Assembly (NCBI GenBank): GCA_023411815.1 | Contig: JAEYOJ010000085.1 | Coordinates: 18,037 to 82,036, forward strand | Source of the DNA: Pseudomonadota bacterium | GTDB taxonomy: Bacteria > Desulfobacterota > Desulfovibrionia > Desulfovibrionales > Desulfovibrionaceae | Reading direction: 5' to 3' | DNA: 64,000 bases | Part shown: positions 31,020-39,440 of the stretch, piece after piece | How the letters are laid out: each line of letters starts with the position of its first letter | How positions within the stretch are numbered: the stretch's first letter is position 1 | The notes under the pieces: model-generated | Database searches by the model: none | Told to the model about the DNA's origin: nothing | The model's input: only the letters and a program-made list of their open reading frames with translations | Translations under genes and position numbers: made by a program

Positions 31020-33614
31020 TCAGAGGATGGCCAAGGCGATGCCGGCCGTGGTGGCGATCTTGAACAGGCTGTCGGTGATGCCCCGGAACAGACGGAAATA
31101 GGGCACGCGCTCCAGGTCCTCGGGCACCACGAGGGTGTCGCCGGGCATGAGCCGCAGACCCTTGAAACGGTAGGAGCCCATGCCGGACTGGCCCATGGCC
31201 AGCACCTCGCCATTGGCCTTGAGCAGGTACATGTGGCGCGTGTCGGCGGTCTGCGTGGGCCCGCCGCTCCTGGACAGGTAGTCCTGCACGCTGGCCTCGG
31301 GGCGATAGAGGAAGGAGCTTGGCGTGTAGACGCTGCCCACCACCGAGATGAAGCTCGGCTTGGACGGCACTTCGAGCGCGTCGCCGTCCTCCAGGGCGAA
31401 GTCGTATTCGGAGCCTGCGAAGTCCTCCAGGTTGGCCAGCACGATGGCCACACGGCCCTCGGCCTTGACCTCGCTCAGCCGGGACAGCAGCTTCTCGATG
31501 CCCAACCGGGCCTCGCGCGCGCCCGCGGTCTCCTCGGGATCGGTCGTGGTCTGGGCCTGCTCGGCCAGCGTCTTGTCGGCCCACATCTCCAGATCGCGCA
31601 CCAGCCGGTCCAGGCTCTGCTGCTGGATTTCGCGGGCCTTGGCCGAGGTGAATCTGGCCCCGTGGAAATAGGCTTCCGGAGTGAACCCGCCGGCCCGGCG
31701 GATAAGCGAGGAGAGCGGCTCGCCCGTGTGGATGCGGTAGACGCCCGGATAGCGCACCTGGCCCAGGATGGTAGCCTGGCGAAAGGTCGCCGCGTCCTTG
31801 AGGCTGGGCACGAGCACCGTGTCGTGCGGCTGCAGCGCGAAGCTCCTGGCCGAGGCCAGGTCGATGAGCATGGTTTCGGTGCTGGCCCCGCCGTTCTCCA
31901 GGCGCTTGCGGCTGACCTCGATGCGCGAGGCCTCCGCGCCGAAGCGCAGCCCGCCGCCCAGGGCCAACAGATCCACCAGGGTCAGCCCGGACGTGTGCTC
32001 GAAGTCGCCCTCCCGCCAGACCGCGCCGCGCAGGGAGACGGGCTCGCTCACGCCATAGGCCTCGCGGGATAGGATCTCGACCACGTCGTGCGGCTCCATG
32101 GCCATGTCGTAGCCGCCGGACAGAGCCTGGGCCAGGGGGAAGGCGCGCACGGCCCAGCGGCCCGCCTGCCGGTCCCAGCGCCGGAGCAGGCCGAAATCCG
32201 TGACGGCCCCGGGCTTGAGCCGATCCTGCCCGGCGAGCAGGTCCGACAGGAGCAGCCCCTCGCGCCAGGCGAGCACCTCGGGCTGGCGCACGTGACCCTC
32301 CAGCCGTACGTCCCTCGGCCAGTCCGAGGGCAGGAAACGCAACTCCAGGAGGTCGCCGTCCGAGACGGGCTGGGCTTCAAGGATGCCAGGTCCGCCCGCA
32401 TCGAGGTCGCGGACCGCGTAGCCGCCGTCGGTTGAAAAAGAGCGCAGCAGGATCCGCCTGGCCTGGGCCTGGGGCAGGCTTCCGCCGGCCAGGGCCAGGA
32501 CCTCGGCCAGCGTGCGTTCGCCGGACAGCTCGTAGATGCGCGGGTCGGACACCGCGCCGGCCACGGCCACGGTGGGGCCGATGCGCGGCACGAAGACCAC
32601 GTCGCCGCTGGCCAGAGACACGTCACCGCCCAGGTCTCCGCGCAGGAGCAGGCCGTAGAGATCCAGACCGGTCAGGGGCTTGCCGCCGCGCGTGACGCGG
32701 ATGGCGCGCAGGGAGCCGCTCTTCTTGACTCCGCCGGCCGCCATCACGGCCGCGAGCGCCGTGGCCCTGCCCGGCACCCGCACGAGTCCGGGGTTGCGGA
32801 CCTCGCCCGCCACATAGACCTCCACGTCGCGCACGCGCGCCACGCGCAGCCTGGCTTGCGCTCCGGGGGCATACCGCCCGGCAAAGGATTCCACGGCCTT
32901 TTCCGCTTCGGCCAGGGACAGGCCGGCAACCTCCAGCAGGCCCATGCCCGACAGATCGAGAGTGCCCTCGCGGTCCACCGTGGCCAGAACATCCTTGTCC
33001 AGGGCCGCGCTCGTGATCCGCACGCCGAGCACGTCGCCGGGGCCCAGCACGTAGCCGGGATCGGCGGGAGCCTGCGGCCGGCGAAGATCGGGCCGCGAGG
33101 CGAAGAACTCGTAACCGAACTGGGTGAGCCGGGCCGAAAGGCTGCTGGCATAGCGTTCGCGGTAGATGCACTCCAGGTCCGAAGGAGCGTAGGAATCGTT
33201 TTCGAATGTGTGCGGATTCCGGGTCTCAGCCGTGGGCTCCCGCACCTCGGCCGGGCTTGTGAGCTTTGGGACCTCCAGGTCCTCGGCGAGGCCGGGATCA
33301 TCCGGCCGGAGCTGCCCGTTTTCGATGTGCGGCACGGAGTGGGGCGCGGCAAGCATGGATGGTGGATACGAGCCGGGCTGGACAGCCTGGGGCAAGGTCG
33401 GGTTGTACCGTAACGCACCAGGCAAAGGGAGCTGGATATCCGAGGACGGAACGCCCGATGGCTGTCGAGTCCCCATGCCGACGGCCTGTGCCGCTTCCCG
33501 GATCAGGGCCGTTTCGTCCGCGGCGGCGTCGACGGGAGCGGGCATGGGCAGAACGAAAGACAGCCAGAGGCAGGCCAGGACGGTCAGCCGGAAGGCGAAA
33601 CGCACGCCCGGCAT
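31020..33614 (-). CDS. Wza-like polysaccharide export protein with multiple SLBB domains
   Basis: An 864-residue periplasmic/outer-membrane export protein, much longer than Wza (about 380). Signal peptide at residues 1-30. A poly-export domain begins GYVLGPGDVLGVRITSA near residue 195, followed by about six SLBB modules, marked by GEVRNPG, GAVSDPRIYE, GHVRQPE, GAVWREGD, GQVRYPG and GSVYTPS. The C-terminus is a hydrophobic helix (LFKIATTAGIALAIL). The ATG at 33614 is one base after the upstream stop. No lipobox Cys is seen at the N-terminus. Confidence 0.86.
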   Translation of the reverse strand: MPGVRFAFRLTVLACLWLSFVLPMPAPVDAAADETALIREAAQAVGMGTRQPSGVPSSDIQLPLPGALRYNPTLPQAVQPGSYPPSMLAAPHSVPHIENGQLRPDDPGLAEDLEVPKLTSPAEVREPTAETRNPHTFENDSYAPSDLECIYRERYASSLSARLTQFGYEFFASRPDLRRPQAPADPGYVLGPGDVLGVRITSAALDKDVLATVDREGTLDLSGMGLLEVAGLSLAEAEKAVESFAGRYAPGAQARLRVARVRDVEVYVAGEVRNPGLVRVPGRATALAAVMAAGGVKKSGSLRAIRVTRGGKPLTGLDLYGLLLRGDLGGDVSLASGDVVFVPRIGPTVAVAGAVSDPRIYELSGERTLAEVLALAGGSLPQAQARRILLRSFSTDGGYAVRDLDAGGPGILEAQPVSDGDLLELRFLPSDWPRDVRLEGHVRQPEVLAWREGLLLSDLLAGQDRLKPGAVTDFGLLRRWDRQAGRWAVRAFPLAQALSGGYDMAMEPHDVVEILSREAYGVSEPVSLRGAVWREGDFEHTSGLTLVDLLALGGGLRFGAEASRIEVSRKRLENGGASTETMLIDLASARSFALQPHDTVLVPSLKDAATFRQATILGQVRYPGVYRIHTGEPLSSLIRRAGGFTPEAYFHGARFTSAKAREIQQQSLDRLVRDLEMWADKTLAEQAQTTTDPEETAGAREARLGIEKLLSRLSEVKAEGRVAIVLANLEDFAGSEYDFALEDGDALEVPSKPSFISVVGSVYTPSSFLYRPEASVQDYLSRSGGPTQTADTRHMYLLKANGEVLAMGQSGMGSYRFKGLRLMPGDTLVVPEDLERVPYFRLFRGITDSLFKIATTAGIALAIL

Positions 33615-33615
33615 G

Positions 33616-33945
33616 CTAATTCCCGTGGCCCTGGCCATGTCCCAGTCCGTGGTCCTGGTCGTGGCTGCCTGCGCCGGCGGCGGTGGAGGCGATCTGGGCT
33701 ATGGGATAGGCCAGGGGCACCAGGGCCAGGCCCGCGCCGAGTCCGACCAGGCCGAGGGAATCGACGAGTTCCGCCGCCGCTCCCGCGCCGGTTCCTGACT
33801 GGGCTTCCCCCTGCACCGGCTGCCCGGAGGCGTCGCCGAAGAGCTCACTGGCCAGGGCCTGGTCCGCGCACGGCGGAAGCCACCGCCCGCAGGCCAGAAC
33901 GCAGGCCAGGGCAATGACGAGAGCGTGATGCCTCGGTTTGAGCAT
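33616..33945 (-). CDS. Small secreted protein, first gene of the export operon
   Basis: A 109-residue protein. A signal peptide (HHALVIALACVLACG) is followed by a glycine/alanine-rich hydrophobic stretch (LVDSLGLVGLGAGLALVPLAYPIAQIASTAAG) and a His/Gly/Asp tail (SHDQDHGLGHGQGHGN). Length, position and composition resemble YjbE/GfcA, the small first proteins of YjbEFGH and Gfc operons, but identity cannot be shown by eye. It is expressed from the promoter at 33993. Confidence 0.6.
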   Translation of the reverse strand: MLKPRHHALVIALACVLACGRWLPPCADQALASELFGDASGQPVQGEAQSGTGAGAAAELVDSLGLVGLGAGLALVPLAYPIAQIASTAAGAGSHDQDHGLGHGQGHGN

Positions 33946-33992
33946 GCATTTTGCCCATGGGTTGAAATCGCTTTTGTGGAAATGGAGTTGTA

Positions 33993-34021
33993 AGTCTAGC
34001 GCAGAACTGGATAAAGATCAA
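33993..34021 (-). promoter_or_regulatory. Promoter of the export operon
   Basis: On the minus strand TTGATC (34021-34016), a 17-base spacer and TAGACT (33998-33993), about 48 bases upstream of the 33945 start. It overlaps the left part of the 5' region of the divergent micro-ORF. Confidence 0.55.
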
Positions 34022-34053
34022 ACGAGGCGTATGAGAATTAGGAGGACCGGGAC

Positions 34054-34155
34054 ATTAAATCTATCCATGAGGTAAACGCATTGCGAATTGCAGATTTCAA
34101 GTCGGTCGAGTTGGAAGAAATCGTGGCGCTGATAAAGCGTCTCTGCAAATCATAA
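34054..34155 (+). CDS. Candidate micro-protein (33 aa) with an ATT start
   Basis: AGGAGG at 34040-34045 lies 8 bases before ATT 34054, the first codon of a 33-codon frame ending in TAA 34155. The peptide reads KSIHEVNALRIADFKSVELEEI and continues to RLCKS: a plausible amphipathic helix. There is no ATG, GTG or TTG in that frame at the site, so initiation would need ATT, which is rare but used by infC. The region is AT-rich relative to neighbours. The ATG at 34031 is in another frame. Confidence 0.35.
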   Translation: MKSIHEVNALRIADFKSVELEEIVALIKRLCKS

Positions 34156-34332
34156 CAAAACAGTTAATAGATCGCCTGTGTATGTTATGTTGCGTGCTCT
34201 GCATCGAATTTCATCCTGTTTGCCTGATGGATATAGCCGTTTCGCATGATGATGGCGCAGGAGTGCATCGCGGCGTGCTGTTCTTTGCTGTCGGCGCGTC
34301 GACCAGGCAGCGCCTGGGGGCGGAAAGCCAAA

Positions 34333-34356
34333 GAAAAACCCGGCCTTGGCCGGGTT
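34333..34356 (-). terminator. Terminator of the 34386 response-regulator gene
   Basis: On the minus strand AACCCGGCC-AA-GGCCGGGTT followed by TTTCTTT, 30 bases after the stop codon of the gene. The spacer 34156-34332 contains no other signal that I can support. Confidence 0.88.
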
Positions 34357-34385
34357 GGGTGTTCATCCGAAGAGATGCGGTTCGA

Positions 34386-34817
34386 TCAGGTGGTTTGGGC
34401 GTTGGCCTCGATGAGGCCGAGCTTGCGCAGCTCCGCAAGCAGCATGTTTTCGTCGATCGGCTTGACCAGAAAGGATGTGGCGCCGCCCAGGAAAAAGGCG
34501 TCGTGGGTCTCCTTGCTGTTGTCGAGCACGGTGGTGATGATGATCTTGACCTGCTTGTCCTTGGCCACGCCCATCTCCTTCTCGATGGCCCTGATCTCGC
34601 GCAGGGCCTTGTGGCCGTCTATCTCGGGCATGACCAAGTCCAGGCAGATGAGATCATAGGGCTTGTTCTCGGACCAGGCCCTCCGGTAGGCGAAGATGGC
34701 TTCGTCGCCGTTCACGGCGATATCGCAGTATGCATGTGGATGCAGGATTTCCTGCAGGTAGCTGCGGCAGTAGAAATCATCGTCAACGATCAAGGCGCGC
34801 AAGGCTTTGTCCTTCAC
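34386..34817 (-). CDS. Single-domain response regulator (CheY-like)
   Basis: A 143-residue receiver: ALIVDDDFYCRSYLQEIL with the acidic pair, phospho-Asp in DLICLDLVMPEIDGHKALREIR, Thr in IIITTVLDNSKETH, and Lys in FLVKPIDEN. No output domain, so it acts like CheY. Transcribed alone, with promoter at 34853 and terminator at 34333. CheX at 20938 could act on it, but the two are far apart. Confidence 0.92.
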   Translation of the reverse strand: MKDKALRALIVDDDFYCRSYLQEILHPHAYCDIAVNGDEAIFAYRRAWSENKPYDLICLDLVMPEIDGHKALREIRAIEKEMGVAKDKQVKIIITTVLDNSKETHDAFFLGGATSFLVKPIDENMLLAELRKLGLIEANAQTT

Positions 34818-34852
34818 GATTTCCTCCGTGTCGTCCGCATGGACGTGCGGGT

Positions 34853-34881
34853 ACTATGTCGTTTTTGGCCGCGAAAATCAA
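34853..34881 (-). promoter_or_regulatory. Promoter of the 34386 response-regulator gene
   Basis: On the minus strand TTGATT (34881-34876), 17-base spacer, CATAGT (34858-34853). The predicted 5' leader is about 30 bases and carries a GGAGG site. Confidence 0.5.
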
Positions 34882-35217
34882 TGTCTTCGCGTGCGGCGGA
34901 GGGAGAGGTCGCCTCGGCCCCGGGGCGTGAAGCAGTGCCTCGCGCAGCCCTGACGGCGGAGTTGCCGTAAGCATGAGACAAACGTATGCATTTTGGTGGT
35001 AATGGCTGGCCGGAGGTTGTCGGGGGTCAAGCTCGCCCGATTATGCGTTGCGGTTCCCGGAGCGGCGTCTCGGGCCAGGCGGCGCATCGGTGATGGAGAT
35101 CGCACAACATAATGCAAAAGTAGGTTGATCGCGACGTAACCGTAACACCCATGACGGCATATGCCTGGCCGAAGACCTGATTCATAGGCGAACCATAACC
35201 GTCTTGCAGGGGATTCC
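34882..35217. other. Intergenic spacer upstream of the olsF-like gene
   Basis: A 336-base gap. A tandem CGTAACCGTAAC lies about 80 bases before the olsF-like start, and an AT-richer patch sits around 35100-35130. No -10/-35 pair that I would trust, and no ORF with a ribosome site. The tandem repeat is a candidate activator site for phosphate control, a suggestion only. Confidence 0.3.
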
Positions 35218-37029
35218 ATGCCACAGGCACGTCAGGAAACGTTGCTGCGTCTCGACGTCCCGATCCAGGGAAACATCAAGAAGCGGCTTTTCCATCTGGC
35301 CAAACCGTCTCTCAGCAGGCTGCTCTGCCTGCCCAAGCTCAACGACATCTATTCCGCCGTGGACAAACGCGATCTGCCCACGTTCCTGGACGACTCGCTC
35401 CGGCACCTGGGCGTACGCGTCAACCTTTCCTTCGATGACGCCGAGCGCATTCCGGCCCAGGGGCCGGTGCTCGTGGTGGCCAACCATCCCTTCGGGGCCA
35501 TCGAGGGCATGGTGCTCGGCTCGGTGCTGCGCGCGGCGAGGTCGGACGTGAAACTCATGGCCAACTACATGCTGTCCGTCATCCCGGAGATGCGCGAGCT
35601 GCTCATCCAGGTGGACCCCTTCGGGTCCGGCGGCTCCCTCAAGAAAAACATCGGCCCGCTCAAGGAGAGCCTGCGCTGGCTCAAGTCCGGCGGCATGCTC
35701 GGCGTGTTCCCGGCAGGCGAGGTCTCTTCGCTCAACGTGCGCAAGCGCAGCGTGGAGGACCCGCGCTGGAGCGCGAGCATCGCGCGCATGGCCCGCAAGG
35801 CCGGGGTGCCCGTGCTGCCCGTGTACTTCGGCGGCTGCAACGGCCCGATCTTCCAGATGCTCGGCCTAATCCACCCGCGCTTGCGTACGGCCATGCTCCC
35901 GCGCGAACTGCTCAACCGCCGCGAGGGCGTCATCGACGTGCGCATTGGCAGCCTCATCCAGCCCTCCAAGTTCGAGAGCTACGAAACGGACGAGCACCTT
36001 GCGGACTTCCTGCGCCAGCGCACCTACATACTCAAGCATCGCAAGCACGAAACCGCTCCGGCTGCCGGGCTAGTGCGCAAGGCGGCGGCGGGCGAGCCCA
36101 TCGCCCCGGCCGTGGACCCGAACCTGGTCGAGGCCGAAATTGCCGGACTGCCCAGGGAGTCCGTCCTGTGGGAGAACGGCGAATACGTCCTGTTCCTGGG
36201 CAAGCGCGACGAACTGCCCAATACGGTCCTGGAGCTCGGCCGGCTGCGCGAGGAGACCTTCCGCGAGGTGGGCGAGGGCACGGGCAAGGCCCGCGACCTG
36301 GACCGCTACGATGACTATTACTGGCACCTGTGCTTGTGGCACCGCCAGGATCGCGAGATCGCCGGATCCTACCGCCTGGGCCCCACGGACGACATCCTGA
36401 AGCGTGTGGGACCGGACGGGCTCTACACCAACACGCTCTTCCGCTACAGGCGCGAGTTCCTGGAGCAGATCAGCCCGGCCCTGGAACTGGGCCGCTCCTT
36501 CGTGCGCAGAAAGTACCAGAAGAGCTACTTGCCGCTGCTTACATTGTGGAAGGGCATCGGCATCTTCCTTGGCCGCAACATGCAGTACCGCTACCTGTTC
36601 GGCCCGGTGAGCATCTCCAACAGCTATACGCCGTTCTCCAAGGCCCTGCTGGTCAAGTTCCTGAACACCCATGCCCGCGAGGGTGCGGGCGACATGGTCA
36701 AGGCCAAGCTGCCGCCCAGGGTCAAGGCCGGCCCGGACTGGCGCGAACTGCGGCGGCTGTGCTGCAGCATCGAGGACCTGGGCGACTTCATCAGCGAGGT
36801 CGAGAAGGATCGCAAGGGCGTGCCCGTGCTCCTGCGCCAGTACCTGAAGCTCGGCGGCAAGATCCTGGCCTTCAACGTGGACCCGGAGTTTTCAGACGCG
36901 CTGGACGGGCTCATCCTGGTGGACTTGCTGCGGACCGACGCCAGGACCTTGGCCAAATACATGGGATCCGAGGCCGCCGGGCAGTTCCTGGCCCTGCACA
37001 AGGGCGAGCGCACGGACAAGGCGAGCTGA
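35218..37029 (+). CDS. Bifunctional ornithine-lipid synthase, OlsF-like
   Basis: A 603-residue fusion. The N-terminal half (about 1-280) is a PlsC/OlsA-type acyltransferase with VVANHPFGAIEGMVLG (His90 in the acyltransferase motif, no classic HX4D) and GVFPAGEVSSLNV. The C-terminal half is OlsB-like (GNAT/Acetyltransf_5 type): DRYDDYYWHLCLWHRQDREIAGSYRLG and LELGRSFVRRKYQKSYLPLLTLWKGIG. OlsF proteins acylate ornithine twice to form ornithine lipids, phosphorus-free membrane lipids. ATG has GGGGA nearby. Monocistronic. Confidence 0.83.
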   Translation: MPQARQETLLRLDVPIQGNIKKRLFHLAKPSLSRLLCLPKLNDIYSAVDKRDLPTFLDDSLRHLGVRVNLSFDDAERIPAQGPVLVVANHPFGAIEGMVLGSVLRAARSDVKLMANYMLSVIPEMRELLIQVDPFGSGGSLKKNIGPLKESLRWLKSGGMLGVFPAGEVSSLNVRKRSVEDPRWSASIARMARKAGVPVLPVYFGGCNGPIFQMLGLIHPRLRTAMLPRELLNRREGVIDVRIGSLIQPSKFESYETDEHLADFLRQRTYILKHRKHETAPAAGLVRKAAAGEPIAPAVDPNLVEAEIAGLPRESVLWENGEYVLFLGKRDELPNTVLELGRLREETFREVGEGTGKARDLDRYDDYYWHLCLWHRQDREIAGSYRLGPTDDILKRVGPDGLYTNTLFRYRREFLEQISPALELGRSFVRRKYQKSYLPLLTLWKGIGIFLGRNMQYRYLFGPVSISNSYTPFSKALLVKFLNTHAREGAGDMVKAKLPPRVKAGPDWRELRRLCCSIEDLGDFISEVEKDRKGVPVLLRQYLKLGGKILAFNVDPEFSDALDGLILVDLLRTDARTLAKYMGSEAAGQFLALHKGERTDKAS

Positions 37030-37239
37030 GCGCACGGACGCATCTCATCGGGACGCGGCCTCCGCGCGGAGGCCGGGCCTTGCCGCGCGGGCGGGCTGGC
37101 AGCCCATCCAGGAAAACGTTTGCTCCGCTTATTGCCCTGGAGTAGTCTGCCCTGATTTGCAGGCCGGCGGCCGCAGCTGCCTCTGTCTGCCAATCAAACA
37201 ACCGTCTGGGGAAAGTCCCCGGCGCAGCGGAGGAAACAT

Positions 37240-37674
37240 ATGGCGCAGGCGAAGAACGGCGACACCGTCAAGGTCCATTACACCGGCAAGCTCGAAGACG
37301 GCACGGTTTTCGATTCTTCCCTCGAGCGTGATCCCCTGGAGTTCACTCTGGGCGGGGGCATGGTCATCCCCGGTTTCGAGAGCGCCGTGGTCGGCATGCA
37401 GGAAGGCGAGAGCAAGGAAGTCACCATCCCTTCGGACGAGGCCTACGGCGAATACAACGAGGAAATGCGCATTGAGATCCAGAAGGCGCAGATTCCCGAG
37501 AACATCCAGCCCGAGGTCGGCCAGATGCTCCAGCTGCGCGGCGAGGACGGCGGCGCGACCACCGTCACCGTGACGCACATGACCGACGACACCGTGACCC
37601 TGGACGCCAACCATCCCCTGGCCGGCCGGGCTCTCGTGTTCGACCTCAAGCTCGTGGAGATCGCCACGGCCTGA
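37240..37674 (+). CDS. FKBP-type peptidyl-prolyl isomerase, SlyD-like
   Basis: A 144-residue cytoplasmic foldase: KNGDTVKVHYTGKLEDGTVFDSS (FKBP core), GGGMVIPGFESAVVGM, an inserted IF/flap domain (AYGEYNEEMRIEIQKAQIPEN), and a C-terminal NHPLAGRALVFDLKLVEI. The His-rich nickel-binding tail of E. coli SlyD is absent. The ATG follows a GGAGG site. It overlaps the next gene by one base (TGATG). Confidence 0.9.
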   Translation: MAQAKNGDTVKVHYTGKLEDGTVFDSSLERDPLEFTLGGGMVIPGFESAVVGMQEGESKEVTIPSDEAYGEYNEEMRIEIQKAQIPENIQPEVGQMLQLRGEDGGATTVTVTHMTDDTVTLDANHPLAGRALVFDLKLVEIATA

Positions 37675-38165
37675 TGGCCTTGGGCGCAGGGCGTGCGACC
37701 GTTTCCCGGCCGGCCGCCGACAGGCCCGGCCGGGAACGTATCCTGCGAGCTGCCGGAGCGTGCCTCGTCCTCCTGCTCATGTCTTTTTTTTCGGCGCAGG
37801 CCGGCCCCGCATCCGCTGCCCGGCCCGGAGTGCCCGCGGCGGCCCTGGGGGCGGCCGAGGCGTGGCTGGCGCTGCTGGATGCCGGCAGGTACGCCGAGAG
37901 CTGGGAACGGGCCGGGAAGGAGTTTCGCCAGGGCCTCGGCAAGGCCGAATGGGCGAAGCGCATGGCCGCCGCGCGGGCCGCGCTCGGCGCGAACACCAGC
38001 CGCAGGCCCATCGATGCGCGCCAGACAAAACCGGACGGCTCGACCGGCGGGTGTATCGTGATCCTCTTCGGCGCGGGCTACAAAAAAATACCCTACACCA
38101 CCGAGACCCTGACCCTGTGCCGCGAAGGCGGCCAGTGGCGAGTGGCGGGCTACTTCATCCGCTGA
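37674..38165 (+). CDS. Exported DUF4019 protein
   Basis: A 163-residue protein with a leader helix (ILRAAGACLVLLLMSFFSAQAG) and a DUF4019 body: AAEAWLALLDAGRYAESWERAGKEF, followed by QTKPDGSTGGCIVILF and the closing LTLCREGGQWRVAGYFIR. DUF4019 domains are small periplasmic proteins of unknown role, sometimes secreted enzyme companions. Start ATG shares one base with the slyD stop. A polar 23-residue n-region before the helix is longer than usual. Confidence 0.75.
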   Translation: MALGAGRATVSRPAADRPGRERILRAAGACLVLLLMSFFSAQAGPASAARPGVPAAALGAAEAWLALLDAGRYAESWERAGKEFRQGLGKAEWAKRMAAARAALGANTSRRPIDARQTKPDGSTGGCIVILFGAGYKKIPYTTETLTLCREGGQWRVAGYFIR

Positions 38166-38274
38166 CGGCTCACATACTGCTACCGCATCATAGCGGCGTT
38201 TTGCTGGGCTCCGAGACCTTGCCGGGCTTTGCGGGGAATTGTCGAGTCCTGCCGGGTCTTGCCGGACAGGCAGT

Positions 38275-38317
38275 CCGGGAGAGGCGCGCCGCCCTGGGGG
38301 CGCTGCCCTCTCCCGGC
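38275..38317. repeat. GC-rich hairpin element (family 2, copy 4)
   Basis: CCGGGAGAGG / CCTCTCCCGG (38275-38284 and 38308-38317) frames a GGCGCGCCGCCC...GGGGCGCT inner stem. It lies between the convergent DUF4019 gene and mscS, the same setting as the other copies. No T tract. Confidence 0.65.
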
Positions 38318-38333
38318 TGAACCGCAAGACGTG

Positions 38334-39251
38334 CTACTCGGCCTGTTTCCCGGGAAGGCTCACGTTCAGCGACGGCGCTCCGCCCTGCTTGTCCTGGCCC
38401 ATGTACAGCGTCATGTGCGGGAAGGGTATCTCGATGCCTTCGGCGTCGAAGCGCTTCTTGAGCCTGCGGTTGTATTCGCGGCCAATGGCCCACTGCCGGA
38501 TTGGCTTGGTCTTGAGCCGGGCCTTGACGATCACGGCCGAGTCCGCGAACCTGTCCAGACCAAGGATATCGATGGGCTCCAGGATGTCCGGGCCGAACTT
38601 CGCGTCGGCTCGCAGGTCCGCGTCCACCTCGCGCATGACCGCCATGACCTGGTCCACGTCCTCGCGGTAGGCCACTCCCATGTCCATGAGATAGTACGAA
38701 AACTCCTTGGTCATGTTCGTCACGGTGCCGATCTGGCCGTTGCGAACGTAGTGCACGTGTCCGGACGCGTCGCGCAGGACCACGGTGCGCAGTGTCACGC
38801 GCTCCACCAGTCCGCTCTTGCCGGCGATCTCCACCACGTCGCCCACGCGGATCTGATCCTCCAGCAGGATGAAGAAGCCGCTTATGACGTCCTGCACGAG
38901 CTGCTGGGCGCCGAAGCCCACGGCTAGGCCGACGACGCCGGCCGCGGCCAGCACCGGGCCGATCTGCACGCCCAACTCGCCCAGAATGCTCACCAGGCCC
39001 ACGGCCATGATGGCTATGGTCAGGCCCACGCGCACCACCGAGGCCAGCGTGTCGGCCCGCTTCTTCATCTCGATGTCGTCCTTGTCCGCCAAGAGCGTGA
39101 ACAGGCGCAGGGCCACGATGCGAGCGGCGCGCAGGGCCACGTACATGATGAAGGCTACGAGCGCGATGCGCAGGCCGCTCGAAAGCAGCCAGTCGGCCAC
39201 CGTGGTCAGGTGCGCGCCGAGCACGTCGCCGGTCAATGGTTCCATGGTCAT
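38334..39251 (-). CDS. Small-conductance mechanosensitive channel (MscS), short form
   Basis: A 305-residue channel. Three N-terminal helices; pore helix VVGLAVGFGAQQLVQDVISGFFILLEDQIRVGD (about 130-165) is the family hallmark, followed by the beta domain (VERVTLRTVVLRDASGHVHYVRNGQIG) and a C-terminal vestibule. ATG 39251 has GGGGGAAC at 8 bases. The DNA between 39252 and 39440 has no gene. A second MscS follows. Confidence 0.93.
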   Translation of the reverse strand: MTMEPLTGDVLGAHLTTVADWLLSSGLRIALVAFIMYVALRAARIVALRLFTLLADKDDIEMKKRADTLASVVRVGLTIAIMAVGLVSILGELGVQIGPVLAAAGVVGLAVGFGAQQLVQDVISGFFILLEDQIRVGDVVEIAGKSGLVERVTLRTVVLRDASGHVHYVRNGQIGTVTNMTKEFSYYLMDMGVAYREDVDQVMAVMREVDADLRADAKFGPDILEPIDILGLDRFADSAVIVKARLKTKPIRQWAIGREYNRRLKKRFDAEGIEIPFPHMTLYMGQDKQGGAPSLNVSLPGKQAE

Positions 39252-39440
39252 GGTCGTCGTTCCCCCTGAAGCTTGCAGCGGTATCGGAATCGCCTTCGAA
39301 CCGGTGCCCGGCGCGATGCCGAATCAGCTAATTGATGTATGGAAAAAAGTTCGCTTGCTGTCGCGGTGAAAGATGGTCCGCGAAACTGGCCCTGAACTAG
39401 CCGCCTGGGCGTGCGTCAGTCAAGCGGCGAGGCGGCGGGA

